DNA of 43,814 nucleotides from an uncultured Erysipelotrichaceae bacterium. Lineage in GTDB: Bacteria > Bacillota_I > Bacilli_A > RF39 > UBA660. The notes under the pieces are model-generated. The model was not told the origin of the DNA. It ran no database searches and saw only the letters and a program-made list of their open reading frames with translations. Position numbers and translations under genes: made by a program. Shown piece after piece: positions 32,318 to 40,680 of this stretch (its first letter is position 1; each line of letters opens with the position of its first letter). The stretch is taken from the NCBI GenBank assembly GCA_902788735.1, contig CADALJ010000006.1, forward strand, positions 1 to 43,814, in the 5' to 3' direction.

Positions 32318-32692
32318 ATGGGTGAATTAATCAGAAAAATAATTAGATGGATTATATTTATTATTTTAGTAGTATTACTTATATTATTAATTATTAAATT
32401 AGCTAATAATGCTGGTACTACTAAAAAAACAAAGAAAGCAGTGGATTCAACTGTTGAAACTATAAAAAATAGTAAAAATTCTTCAACAAAAAAATCTACA
32501 ACAAAAAATGATGAAAAAGCAAAGAAAACAACACAAAATGACGAAACAAAGAAAGTAGAAAATACGACTACTACAACTTTAGAAGTAGAAGCACCAGATA
32601 CTTCATCTAATGGCTACTTATATATTTTGGGTATAATGGTATTAAGTAGTGGAGTTTATTATATTTATAAAAATAGAAAAATAAATAACTAA
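32318..32692 (+). CDS. Two-TM Thr/Lys-rich protein with a sortase-like PDTSS tail
   Basis: 124 aa. N-terminal membrane helix (about 11-27), a low-complexity Thr/Lys/Asn stalk (30-90), then EAPDTSSNG (about 91-99), a hydrophobic stretch (100-117) and a basic tail KNRKINN. The end looks like a variant sorting signal, as in the protein at 27634, but the motif is not a standard LPxTG. It may simply be a hairpin membrane protein with an outer stalk. Ribosome site AGGAGG. Function unknown. Confidence 0.6.
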   Translation: MGELIRKIIRWIIFIILVVLLILLIIKLANNAGTTKKTKKAVDSTVETIKNSKNSSTKKSTTKNDEKAKKTTQNDETKKVENTTTTTLEVEAPDTSSNGYLYILGIMVLSSGVYYIYKNRKINN

Positions 32693-32719
32693 AAAGATTC
32701 ATTATTGAATCTTTTTTTC
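32690..32719 (+). terminator. Terminator overlapping a stop codon
   Basis: AAAAAGATTC (32691-32700) pairs with GAATCTTTTT (32707-32716), then T residues. Confidence 0.85.
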
Positions 32720-32741
32720 ATATATTTTATTAGGTGATAAA

Positions 32742-33578
32742 GTGAATAAAATATTTTATAGACTATTGATAATATTATTAATGATATTCAGTTTTTATTA
32801 TACTAATAAAATGATTGAATTTTTAAAAGAAAAAGATCCCATTATGAAAGATATAAAAAAAACTAGTTACAAGTATAAAGAAGATTCAACAGATGCATTA
32901 ATAGTTGGTAATAATATTATTCCAGGTAAAAAAGGAAAAGATATAGATTATAAAAAGAGTTATTCTAAAATGAAACAGTATGGTATGTATAATGAAGTAT
33001 TAACTGTTTTAAAAGATGTTAAACCAGTAATTTCTATTGATGATAATTATGATAAATACATAATAAGTGGTAATAGGGAAAAAAGAAGTATATCTTTAGT
33101 TTTTAAAGTATATAAAGATACAAATATTGATGGCATTTTAGATATATTAAGGGATGAAAAAATAGAAGCAAATTTTTTCATAGATGGTACTTATTTAGAA
33201 AACAATATATCAAAAATTAAAAATATGAAAAATCATGAATTAGGAATATTAAGCTATGATAATTCTTATGATAAAAGTTTGTTTGAAACTTCTATATCTT
33301 ACCTTGAGAATATATATGAAAAGGATGTTAAATATTGTTATAGTGAAAATAATATGGAAGTATTAAATTTATGTAGTAAATTAAAATTACATACTATTAT
33401 GCCTAGTTTAATTATTAAAAATAATTTATATAGAGAAGTAAAAAGTAATTTAGATAATTCTTTAATTATTAGTATTGATGTTAATAATTATAATATTAAA
33501 GAATTAAAAGTAACAATAGATTATATAAAAGGTAAAGGATATAAAATACTACTATTAAGTGATTTATTAAGTGAATAG
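32742..33578 (+). CDS. Degenerate polysaccharide-deacetylase-like protein
   Basis: 278 aa, GTG start after AGGTGAT. An N-terminal membrane anchor (about 6-20) precedes a linker and a NodB-like barrel. The fold is suggested by ANFFIDGTYLENN (143-155, family ATFFvxGxxxxxN) and HELGILSYDN (165-174, family HEIGNHTYsH). The catalytic residues are gone: the TFDDG position reads SLVFKVYKD (118-126) and the zinc His after HELG is absent. It is therefore probably a non-catalytic sugar-binding or scaffold relative. Similar inactive proteins occur in Clostridia, as I recall. Likely outside the membrane. Confidence 0.7.
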   Translation: MNKIFYRLLIILLMIFSFYYTNKMIEFLKEKDPIMKDIKKTSYKYKEDSTDALIVGNNIIPGKKGKDIDYKKSYSKMKQYGMYNEVLTVLKDVKPVISIDDNYDKYIISGNREKRSISLVFKVYKDTNIDGILDILRDEKIEANFFIDGTYLENNISKIKNMKNHELGILSYDNSYDKSLFETSISYLENIYEKDVKYCYSENNMEVLNLCSKLKLHTIMPSLIIKNNLYREVKSNLDNSLIISIDVNNYNIKELKVTIDYIKGKGYKILLLSDLLSE

Positions 33579-33589
33579 AAAGAAATTGT

Positions 33590-33618
33590 TTGGAAAAATA
33601 CATATTTTATTGTATAAT
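33590..33618 (+). promoter_or_regulatory. smc promoter
   Basis: TTGGAA (33590-33595), 17 bases, TATAAT (33613-33618). Confidence 0.5.
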
Positions 33619-33637
33619 AAGTGATAGGGTGAAAGAT

Positions 33638-35815
33638 ATGTATTTAAAGGGAATAACAACATCTGGTTTTAAATCATTTGCTGATAAATTAGAAATAAAA
33701 TTAGATGGAAAAATTACATGTATTGTAGGACCTAATGGAAGTGGTAAAAGTAATGTAGTAGATGCTGTACGTTGGGTTTTAGGAGAACAATCAGTTAAAT
33801 CACTTAGAGGTGATGGTTCTATGACTGATGTTATATTTTCAGGTAGTAAAAGTAGGAATCCGCTTAATGTAGCATCAGTAGAATTAGTTTTTGATAATCA
33901 AGATCATTATTTAAATATTCCCTATACAGAAATATCTATTAAAAGAAGAGTATATCGTAGTGGAGAAAATGAATATTATTTAAATGGCGAAAAATGTCGA
34001 TTAAAAGACATTACTAATTTACTTATGGATACAGGTATGGGTAAAGAGTCATTTAATATTATTTCTCAAGGTGAAGTAGATAAAATACTTTCTAATTCAG
34101 CATATGATAGAAGGGTTATATTTGAAGAAGCATCAGGAATTTTAAAATATAAAAAGAGAAAAGAAGAAGCTCTTAGAAAACTTGATAGAACTCATAATAA
34201 CTTAGATAGAGTAAATGATATTATTACTGAGTTAGAGATGCAAGTTGGACCTTTAAAAGAGCAAAGTATTAAAGCTAAAGAATATTTAGAAAATAAACAA
34301 GGACTAGATAAATATGAAGTAGCACTCCTTGCTTATGACATTGAAAATTTAAATAATGAAGTAGAGAATACAAAAAAGAGAAAAGAAAAAGTAGATAGTG
34401 ATATTCAGACTATTTATAATGAATCTAGTAAAAGTGATGCTCGTAATCTTGATTCTTCTAATAAATTATCTAAATTAGAAAATGAAAAACAAGAATTAAA
34501 TAGTAAGCTATTAAAAGTAACTGAAGAAAAAGAAAAAATTGCTTCAGAAAAAGAATTATTAAAAGAAAGAAGTAAAACTACTAAAGAAGAAAATGTTATA
34601 AAAGAGGAAATTAGAGTAGCTTTAGAAACACGAGAAAAATTAAGTAATAGTATTTCTATAATAGAAGAAGATATTAAAGTTATAGTTAATAATAGTACTA
34701 AATTAGATAATGAGTCTATTGAAATAGAAAAAGAATTACAAAGTTTAAAATTAAAAAAGAATATGCTTAATAATGATTATTCTACTCATAATCAAGAATA
34801 TATTTCTACACTACATAAAATAGATAATTTAAAACTTGAAATAGAACAAAATGGTGATATGCCTAATAGTGTTAGAAATGTACTTAATAATACTAGTTTA
34901 ACAGGTATTCATAATACTATTGGTAATATATTAACTACAGAAGAAAAGTATGTTAAGGCTTTGAATACGGCAATAGCTTCTAATAAGAATTTTATTATTA
35001 CAAAAGATGAAGATGCTGCAAAACGTGCTATTAGTTATTTAAAAGATTCTCATTTAGGAAGAGCTACTTTCTTTCCTATGAGTGTTATCAAGGAACGTTA
35101 CATCGATTCTGAAAATTTAAATATATTAAGAAATAGTGAAGACTTTTTAGGAGTTATGTCTGATTTGGTTTCATATAATAGAGAATATGATTCTATTATT
35201 AAGAATCAATTAGGTATAGTAATTGTTTCTACTAATATGGATAGTGCAATTAGACTATCTCATATGATTAAAGCTAAATATAAAATAGTTACTTTAGATG
35301 GGGATCAAGTAAATGTAGGTGGTTCTTTAACTGGAGGTTCTATTTATAATGGAAAGAGTACAGTTATTTTAAAACAAGAATTAAACCATTTAGAAAGTAA
35401 AGCTAATTTATTAAAATTAGAAGAAGAAGAAATATCTAAAGAGTTATTAGAGAATACTAATATAATTAGTAAAACAGAAGAGAAATTGTTTAGTTTAAGT
35501 AAAGAAAAAGTATCATTAAAAGAATTATTAGATACTAAGAATAGTGAATTAAATAGTATTAAAGAAAAATTAGAGTTAACTAAGAAAGAGTATGAATCTT
35601 TAAAAACTATAAGTAATAATTCTGTTAGTAAAAAAGAAGAAGAATTGATCAAATTGTTTCATGAAAAAGAATCAGAGAAAGAAAAAATTGAGATTAAATT
35701 AAAATCTCTTAATAAGGAGATTAGTGATTTAAAAGAAAAAATAGAAAAAGATTTAGCAGATGATAAGTTAAAGAATAGTGAATTACGTAATTATGTTAGA
35801 AATACTTGCTACTGA
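33638..35815 (+). CDS. smc: SMC chromosome-condensation ATPase, N-terminal part (frameshifted)
   Basis: 725 aa. Start ATG 33638 after GGGTGAAAG. N-head (1-~170) with Walker A GPNGSGKSN (31-39) and the Q-loop region; first coiled-coil arm (~170-404); hinge (~405-572, VGGSLTGGSIYNGK); second arm from ~573. The frame ends at TGA 35813 in RNTCY, before the C-head. The C-head is present in the next frame (35778-36530), and MLEILATDYELTFE there continues the family pattern, so one base has been gained or lost near 35790-35800. The second arm (about 150 residues) is also much shorter than the first (about 235) and than Bacillus SMC arms (about 320), even after joining. SMC organises the chromosome with ScpAB. 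Confidence 0.92.
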   Translation: MYLKGITTSGFKSFADKLEIKLDGKITCIVGPNGSGKSNVVDAVRWVLGEQSVKSLRGDGSMTDVIFSGSKSRNPLNVASVELVFDNQDHYLNIPYTEISIKRRVYRSGENEYYLNGEKCRLKDITNLLMDTGMGKESFNIISQGEVDKILSNSAYDRRVIFEEASGILKYKKRKEEALRKLDRTHNNLDRVNDIITELEMQVGPLKEQSIKAKEYLENKQGLDKYEVALLAYDIENLNNEVENTKKRKEKVDSDIQTIYNESSKSDARNLDSSNKLSKLENEKQELNSKLLKVTEEKEKIASEKELLKERSKTTKEENVIKEEIRVALETREKLSNSISIIEEDIKVIVNNSTKLDNESIEIEKELQSLKLKKNMLNNDYSTHNQEYISTLHKIDNLKLEIEQNGDMPNSVRNVLNNTSLTGIHNTIGNILTTEEKYVKALNTAIASNKNFIITKDEDAAKRAISYLKDSHLGRATFFPMSVIKERYIDSENLNILRNSEDFLGVMSDLVSYNREYDSIIKNQLGIVIVSTNMDSAIRLSHMIKAKYKIVTLDGDQVNVGGSLTGGSIYNGKSTVILKQELNHLESKANLLKLEEEEISKELLENTNIISKTEEKLFSLSKEKVSLKELLDTKNSELNSIKEKLELTKKEYESLKTISNNSVSKKEEELIKLFHEKESEKEKIEIKLKSLNKEISDLKEKIEKDLADDKLKNSELRNYVRNTCY

Positions 35816-36530
35816 TTATGAATTGACTTTTGAAAAAGCCAAGAGTGATTATGTTTTAGATATTGAACCTGATGAAGCAAGAGTTCTTGTTAATAAATAT
35901 AGAGCTAATATTAAACGTATTGGTATGGTTAATTTAGATGCTATAGAAGAATATGAAAAAGTAAATACAAGATATGTTTTCTTAACTAATCAAAGAGAAG
36001 ATTTATTAAATGCTGAAAATACATTATTAGAAATTATGAATGAGATGGATGATGTAATGAAAGAGGAATTTGCTACTACATTTGAACAAATTAAAGTAGA
36101 ATTTCAAAATGTATTTAAAGAGTTATTTAAAGGTGGTAAAGCAGATCTTAAATTAACTAATCCAGAAGATTTATTAAATACTGGAGTAGAAATAGTTGCT
36201 TCTCCTCCTGGAAAGAAACTTACTACTATTTCATTACTTAGTGGTGGAGAAAAAACATTAACTGCAATTAGTTTATTATTTGCCATACTTAATGTAAGAA
36301 CAGTGCCTTTCTGTATATTTGATGAAGTTGAAGCTGCACTAGATGAAGCTAACGTTGCAGGATTTGGTGAATACTTATCTAATTATAAAGATAAGACACA
36401 ATTTTTGATAATTACGCATAAGAAAAAGACTATGGAATATGCTAATACACTTTATGGTATTACAATGCAAGAGTCTGGTGTATCAAAACTTGTTAGTGTT
36501 AAGTTAGAACAACACGAAGAATTTTTATAA
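35778..36530 (+). CDS. smc: SMC, C-terminal head in a shifted frame
   Basis: About 250 aa. The frame is open from 35772. It carries the end of the returning arm and the C-head: VNLDAIEEYEKVNTRYVFL, the ABC signature LLSGGEKTLTAISLL, Walker B CIFDEVEAALDEANV and the D/H-loop QFLIITHKKKTMEYA. All ATPase residues are intact. There is no ribosome site at 35778, so separate translation is unlikely; a +1 shift after TAT (35792-35794) would fuse it as NYLEILATDYELTFE. Best explanation is a recent mutation or a sequence error, as smc is normally important. Confidence 0.88.
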   Translation: MNYVIMLEILATDYELTFEKAKSDYVLDIEPDEARVLVNKYRANIKRIGMVNLDAIEEYEKVNTRYVFLTNQREDLLNAENTLLEIMNEMDDVMKEEFATTFEQIKVEFQNVFKELFKGGKADLKLTNPEDLLNTGVEIVASPPGKKLTTISLLSGGEKTLTAISLLFAILNVRTVPFCIFDEVEAALDEANVAGFGEYLSNYKDKTQFLIITHKKKTMEYANTLYGITMQESGVSKLVSVKLEQHEEFL

Positions 36531-36558
36531 AAAAAAGAGATCATTTAGATCTCTTTAT
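36531..36558. terminator. Bidirectional terminator between convergent units
   Basis: AAAGAGATC (36534-36542) pairs with GATCTCTTT (36548-36556), flanked by A and T runs; it serves smc and the minus-strand operon. Confidence 0.8.
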
Positions 36559-37218
36559 TTTTTGTACTTCTTTATCTTTATATTCTTCTTGTACTTGTTT
36601 TAATATCTCTTTTGTATATATATGTAAGTTTTGATATTCTTTTAAATCATTTTCACTAATTTCAACGTGATATGCTTCATGAGCTAAGTTAACATTCGCT
36701 ATTAGACAAGTAATAATATTTTTTAATGATTTTAAATTATCTTCTAATTGATCTTCATCTACTATTTCATAATCTAGTGTATCTATAATATAAATATTTT
36801 CTCCATTAAATAAAGTATTACGCCAAGTTAGGTTAATTGCATATATATTATTCTTAGATAATATGTATATATCTTTTATTAATGGAATAAGAGCTTTTTT
36901 AATTTTATCTATATTAGGAATTTTCCAATTACAAAATGATGGTATTTTAAATTCATTATTTTTTATATATGGAGTTTTATAAGAAAATATTTTATTATTA
37001 CATCTATATATTTCTTCTGGAAATAAAAATGATTTCAAATTTAAATCATCTTTACAAATAGGATTTTCAATATCACGTTCTTCTTTATATATTTTATAGG
37101 TATCATCATTGATTACATAACATGTGCCTTCTCCACCAGGCTTTAAGCTTTGATGTTTTTCTATATTATTCTTAAATATTTCTTTTTCTTTTTCATTAAA
37201 ATCAAGTATTAATGACAT
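36541..37218 (-). CDS. Kinase-like paralogue C (probable pseudokinase)
   Basis: 225 aa, last of three tandem paralogues. N-lobe pattern: GGEGTCYVINDDTYKIY (from about residue 28), with Lys in the place of the kinase beta3 Lys. C-lobe: YAINLTWRNTLFNGENIYII then DTLDY, matching the HxDLxxxN...DFG layout. The catalytic Asp is Asn here (INL), so catalysis is doubtful, though the metal-binding Asn and Asp remain. Shared with its siblings: PICKDDLNL, FPEEIYRC and IKKALIPLIKDIY. Soluble, no membrane helix. The kinase-like fold is inferred from motif spacing and not proven. Confidence 0.6.
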   Translation of the reverse strand: MSLILDFNEKEKEIFKNNIEKHQSLKPGGEGTCYVINDDTYKIYKEERDIENPICKDDLNLKSFLFPEEIYRCNNKIFSYKTPYIKNNEFKIPSFCNWKIPNIDKIKKALIPLIKDIYILSKNNIYAINLTWRNTLFNGENIYIIDTLDYEIVDEDQLEDNLKSLKNIITCLIANVNLAHEAYHVEISENDLKEYQNLHIYTKEILKQVQEEYKDKEVQKIKRSK

Positions 37219-37233
37219 AATTAATTTTCCCCC

Positions 37234-37902
37234 TTAATTAATAAATGTCTTTTGTTTAGTAGTTTCATCTTTTTCTATTTGTATAGCTATTTCATCAATA
37301 TATGGAAGCAGTCCTTCTAATTTTTGTTTATAATGCGTATCTTCATGTTTACGATTCATAAAATAGAATTCAAAAAAATCTATATAATTTAGTATTGCTT
37401 CTTTTACTAAATTAACATTTCTTTCATATGGGTCATATTCAACAATTTTATATGATAATGTATCTATGGCATAAAGTTTTTCTCCGTCGAACAATGTGTT
37501 ATTATCAAGATCATATGTGTATATGTTGTTTTGAGATAATAAATATATGTCTTTAATGAAAGAATGAAGTGCTTTTTTTATTTTCTCTACATTAGGAGTA
37601 ATGCCTTTTCTTAATTTCTTTCTGTCTAGATAGTCATATGGAATATATCTCATTTTACAAGCAAAAGTATCATCTTCACATGTATATATTTCGTCTGGAA
37701 ATATGAACGATTCTATATTTAAATCATCTTTACAAATAGTATTATGTATACGATGATTCATTTCTTCGTTATATATTTTATAAACACAATTATCTTTTAA
37801 ATAGCAGTTTGCTTCAGATCCGAAATCAAGATATTGTTCGTGCTCAATGATTTTAGTAAAAAATTCTTTTTCATCTTTTTCAAAATCAAGTATTACTGAC
37901 AT
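37234..37902 (-). CDS. Kinase-like paralogue B
   Basis: 222 aa. Gly-rich stretch FGSEANCYLKDNCVYKIY (27-44, Lys42 as beta3 Lys candidate), TICKDDLNIESFIFPDEIYTC, IKKALHSFIKDIYLLSQNNI, and YTYDLDNNTLFDGEKLYAID then TLSY. The putative catalytic Asp (YDL) is kept, but the D-to-N spacing is one residue shorter than in ordinary kinases. A helical segment of about 60 residues ends the chain. Same operon as paralogues A and C, 15-25 bases apart, each with a GGGGGAAAATTA-like ribosome site. Substrate unknown. Confidence 0.6.
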   Translation of the reverse strand: MSVILDFEKDEKEFFTKIIEHEQYLDFGSEANCYLKDNCVYKIYNEEMNHRIHNTICKDDLNIESFIFPDEIYTCEDDTFACKMRYIPYDYLDRKKLRKGITPNVEKIKKALHSFIKDIYLLSQNNIYTYDLDNNTLFDGEKLYAIDTLSYKIVEYDPYERNVNLVKEAILNYIDFFEFYFMNRKHEDTHYKQKLEGLLPYIDEIAIQIEKDETTKQKTFIN

Positions 37903-37927
37903 AACTAATTTTCCCCCTAGATTAGTT

Positions 37928-38590
37928 TTATCTTCTTTGAATTGTTGTGTTACTATTATCTTTTATATTGTTAGATAATTCATCAATATATGGAATTAAT
38001 TCACGACATTTATCTTTAAATTCTTTGTTTTCTCCATTAAGTTCTTCATAGAAAAATTTATATGATTCTATATATAATTCAATAATTCCTTTTGCTAATT
38101 CAATGTTTGATTCATATGGATTATAAGAAACTTTTTCATATGTTAGTGTATCTATAGCATAAAGATTTTCTCCATCAAATATTGTGTTTAGTGAAAGATC
38201 TTTTGCGTATATATAATTATTAGATAATTCATATATATCTTTAATAAATGGTTCTAATGCTTTTTTCAATTTATCTAAATCTGGTGTATTTCCTAAATAT
38301 ATGTGATCTGTATTAAAATAGTTTTCTTCTATATATTTAGTTCTAGTGGCAAATACTTCGTCATCGCATTTAAATATTTCATTTGGAAATAAAATATGTT
38401 CTAAATCCAAATCGTCTTTACAAATAATATTATTTATACAATGATCTTTTTTATTATCATTATATACTTTATATACATTATTACCATCTAAATAACAATC
38501 AGCTTCAGTACCTTTACCAACATTTTTAAGATGTTTCCAATTGTTTGCAATTATTCTTCTTTGTTCTTTATCAAAATTTATTATTGGCAT
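37928..38590 (-). CDS. Kinase-like paralogue A
   Basis: 220 aa, first of the three. GKGTEADCYLDGNNVYKVY (N-lobe, Lys in VYKVY), IICKDDLDLEHILFPNEIFKC, LKKALEPFIKDIYELSNNYI, and YAKDLSLNTIFDGENLYAID then TLTY. The putative catalytic Asp is kept (KDL). The C-terminal ~55 residues are helical. It begins 18 bases after def with AGGAGG, so all four genes form one minus-strand operon. I recall similar small kinase-like proteins in uncultured gut Firmicutes, without known function. Confidence 0.6.
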   Translation of the reverse strand: MPIINFDKEQRRIIANNWKHLKNVGKGTEADCYLDGNNVYKVYNDNKKDHCINNIICKDDLDLEHILFPNEIFKCDDEVFATRTKYIEENYFNTDHIYLGNTPDLDKLKKALEPFIKDIYELSNNYIYAKDLSLNTIFDGENLYAIDTLTYEKVSYNPYESNIELAKGIIELYIESYKFFYEELNGENKEFKDKCRELIPYIDELSNNIKDNSNTTIQRR

Positions 38591-38608
38591 TATTTCCTCC
38601 TAATTTTA

Positions 38609-39172
38609 TTATATACCTCTCATTTGATCTTTACCTTTAAATGGATTTTTAGGATCAATATGATCTATAAACAAGATACCATTTAAGTGATCTAATTCAT
38701 GTTGGAAACAAATTGCTAGTTCTTCACGAGCTCTTACATGAATTTTTCTTCCTTCCATATCATATGCTTCCATTGTAACTCTTGCGTATCTTGGAACAAT
38801 TCCTTCTACAGGACGATTAATTGATAAGCATCCTTCTCCTTCTTCAACATAGATTTGTTCCATTGAGTTACTTATTATTTTTGGATTAATTAATATATAA
38901 GTTTCAAATTCTTTTTTCTCGTCATCTGGTCCGCTTATTTCATTTACTACAACAAAGTATCTTTTAAGTATACCAAGTTGAACTGCGCTCATTCCCATAC
39001 CAGGACGTAAGTCATATTTTTCACTTAATTCATCTATTTGACTATCATGAAGATATTTAATCATGATATCTATTGTTTCTTTATCTTCTTTAGTTAAAGG
39101 AAAAGTAACTTCTTTAGAAACTTGTCTTAATCTTTTATCTTTTTCGTCTAATATATCTTTTGTTTTTAACAC
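38609..39172 (-). CDS. def: Peptide deformylase
   Basis: 187 aa metalloenzyme that removes the formyl group from new proteins. Three motifs are present: GMGMSAVQLG (Ser where most have Ala), EGCLS with the metal Cys, and QHELDH with both metal His and the catalytic Glu. An insertion of about 15 residues follows VVVNE, typical of type 2 enzymes of Gram-positives. GTG at 39172 is preferred because GAGGTGG (39184-39178) lies 5 bases before it; an upstream GTG overlaps that site. First gene of an operon with the three kinase-like genes. Confidence 0.96.
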   Translation of the reverse strand: MLKTKDILDEKDKRLRQVSKEVTFPLTKEDKETIDIMIKYLHDSQIDELSEKYDLRPGMGMSAVQLGILKRYFVVVNEISGPDDEKKEFETYILINPKIISNSMEQIYVEEGEGCLSINRPVEGIVPRYARVTMEAYDMEGRKIHVRAREELAICFQHELDHLNGILFIDHIDPKNPFKGKDQMRGI

Positions 39173-39193
39173 TAGTACCACCTCAACGCCTAT

Positions 39194-39202
39194 ATTTTAT
39201 CA
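39194..39202 (-). promoter_or_regulatory. Extended -10 promoter of the def operon
   Basis: On the minus strand TGATAAAAT, following the T tract of the small gene's terminator. Confidence 0.45.
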
Positions 39203-39205
39203 CAA

Positions 39206-39233
39206 AATAAAAAAAAGAGCAATTATTAATTGC
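39206..39233 (-). terminator. Terminator of the 47-aa gene
   Basis: GCAATT/AATTGC stem (39228-39233 with 39219-39224), followed on the minus strand by a T-rich run; it overlaps the stop codon. Confidence 0.7.
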
Positions 39234-39369
39234 CCCATCTAGTACCGATGATTATTACTAATAGGATAAATAATACTAAGATAATAGCATAGTTATTATT
39301 ATTTCCTGTCATAGGATAGTAGTAAGTGTTTGTGTTAGGACAGCAACTTCCTCCACCATAATAATACAT
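39226..39369 (-). CDS. 47-aa Tyr/Gly-rich single-TM protein, YjcZ-like
   Basis: A short gene with a strong AAAGGAGG site 5 bases before its ATG (39369) and its own terminator. The product begins MYYYGGGSCCPNTNTYYYPM, then NNNNYAIILVLFILLVIIIG and TRWGN. A Gly/Tyr/Cys-rich head and one C-terminal helix of the type ALIVVLFILLVIIG recall the YjcZ/sporulation-type small proteins of Bacillus, although nothing else here suggests sporulation. It lies divergently from ftsW and upstream of def. Function unknown. Confidence 0.8.
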   Translation of the reverse strand: MYYYGGGSCCPNTNTYYYPMTGNNNNYAIILVLFILLVIIIGTRWGN

Positions 39370-39483
39370 AAAATACCTCCTTTACTTATCTAATATAAAG
39401 TATGTTAATTTACATATTTTGTGAGTAATAATTAATTAATTTAATTATTTTTGTGATATATTTATTATAAAGGAGAGAATGCT

Positions 39484-40620
39484 ATGAAAAAGGTAATAAA
39501 ATATATTGATAAGCCATTATTATTTGTCACAGTAGTTTTATTTATCTTTGGACTTATTATGGTATTTTCTGCATCTAATGTAACTGCTTATATGACACAT
39601 GCAGTTAGTCCATATAATTATTTTATAAAACAAGGTATTTTCTTAGTAATTGGATTTTTATTATTCTTATTTATGATGAAATTTAATGTTAAAAGTTATG
39701 GTATGTTTTCAAGAGGATTATTATTAATATCTATTGTTTCTTTAATAGCTTTATTGATATATGGAACTGCACAAAATCAAGCAGTAAGTTGGTTTGATTT
39801 AGGACCATTTAGTATTCAACCTAGTGAATTTATTAAAGTTATAACTATAGTATTTTTGGCTGATTATTATGAGAGAAATATAAAAAAATTAGATGGTTGG
39901 GGTAGTAGTTTATTTCCTATAGGAATATGTGGACTTATTGCTGGATTAATATTTCTACAACCTGATTTGGGTACTACAATAATATATTGTGCGGTAGTTG
40001 GAATTATTTTTTTAGCAGTTCCTATTAATAAAGAAATTAAATATAAAACAGTTTTTGCTATTGGTGGTTTAATAGTATTTGGAGCATTGGTTTTATTTGG
40101 TTCTGGGAAAGGTGTTTTATTAGAAAGACAAATGCAAAGATTTGATTTTACTAAACCATGCGAAAGAATATTAGATACTGGTAATCAAGTATGTAATTGT
40201 TATATAGCTATTAATAATGGTGGATTAACTGGTGTAGGGCTTGGTAACTCTACACAAAAATACTTGTATTTACCTGAACCATATACAGACTTTATTTATG
40301 CAATAATTGTAGAAGAATTAGGTGTAATAGTTGGGGTAGTATTAATATTACTTTATGTATTTATTCTATATAGGATATTACTTATAGGTAGACGTAGTCC
40401 TAATAATAGAGGGGCTGTACTTTGCTATGGAGTTGCAGCTTATATCTTCTTTCATATAGCTATTAATTTATTAGGAATTATGGGATTAATGCCTATGACA
40501 GGAGTTCCACTTCCTTTTATGAGTTATGGTGGTAGTTTTACAATTTGTTTAATAGCGGCTTTAACTATAGTACAAAGAGTTAGTGTAGAAAATGGTATGT
40601 TAAAAGAGAAGGGAGTATAG
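39484..40620 (+). CDS. ftsW: SEDS-family peptidoglycan glycosyltransferase, FtsW-like
   Basis: 378 aa, about ten membrane helices; polymerises lipid II into glycan strands with a partner penicillin-binding protein. Family marks: MVFSASNVTAYM near residue 25, GPFSIQPSEFIKV, QPDLGTTI, and the outer loop YLPEPYTDFIYAIIVEELG with the catalytic-site Asp; end GVPLPFMSYGGSF. FtsW versus RodA cannot be settled, but the LPEPYTDFI loop favours FtsW. Ribosome site AAAGGAGAG. Own unit. It shows that the organism makes a wall, unlike true mycoplasmas. Confidence 0.93.
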   Translation: MKKVIKYIDKPLLFVTVVLFIFGLIMVFSASNVTAYMTHAVSPYNYFIKQGIFLVIGFLLFLFMMKFNVKSYGMFSRGLLLISIVSLIALLIYGTAQNQAVSWFDLGPFSIQPSEFIKVITIVFLADYYERNIKKLDGWGSSLFPIGICGLIAGLIFLQPDLGTTIIYCAVVGIIFLAVPINKEIKYKTVFAIGGLIVFGALVLFGSGKGVLLERQMQRFDFTKPCERILDTGNQVCNCYIAINNGGLTGVGLGNSTQKYLYLPEPYTDFIYAIIVEELGVIVGVVLILLYVFILYRILLIGRRSPNNRGAVLCYGVAAYIFFHIAINLLGIMGLMPMTGVPLPFMSYGGSFTICLIAALTIVQRVSVENGMLKEKGV

Positions 40621-40644
40621 AAAGCAATTTGCTTTCTTTTTTTT
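40619..40644 (+). terminator. ftsW terminator
   Basis: GAAAGC/GCTTTC stem (40620-40625 with 40631-40636) followed by eight T residues, overlapping the stop codon. Confidence 0.85.
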
Positions 40645-40648
40645 ATTT

Positions 40649-40657
40649 TGATATAAT
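40649..40657 (+). promoter_or_regulatory. Extended -10 promoter
   Basis: TGATATAAT a few bases after the ftsW terminator's T tract. Confidence 0.55.
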
Positions 40658-40680
40658 AATTCACTGCAAGGGGAGTTATT

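Noticed and set aside
35778-35790. Independent translation of the SMC C-head from GTG 35778
   Set aside because: There is no ribosome site, and the family alignment runs continuously through the joint.
35772-35815. Programmed ribosomal frameshift in smc as the preferred explanation
   Set aside because: No slippery heptamer, internal ribosome site or downstream stem was recognised; a mutation or sequence error is simpler.
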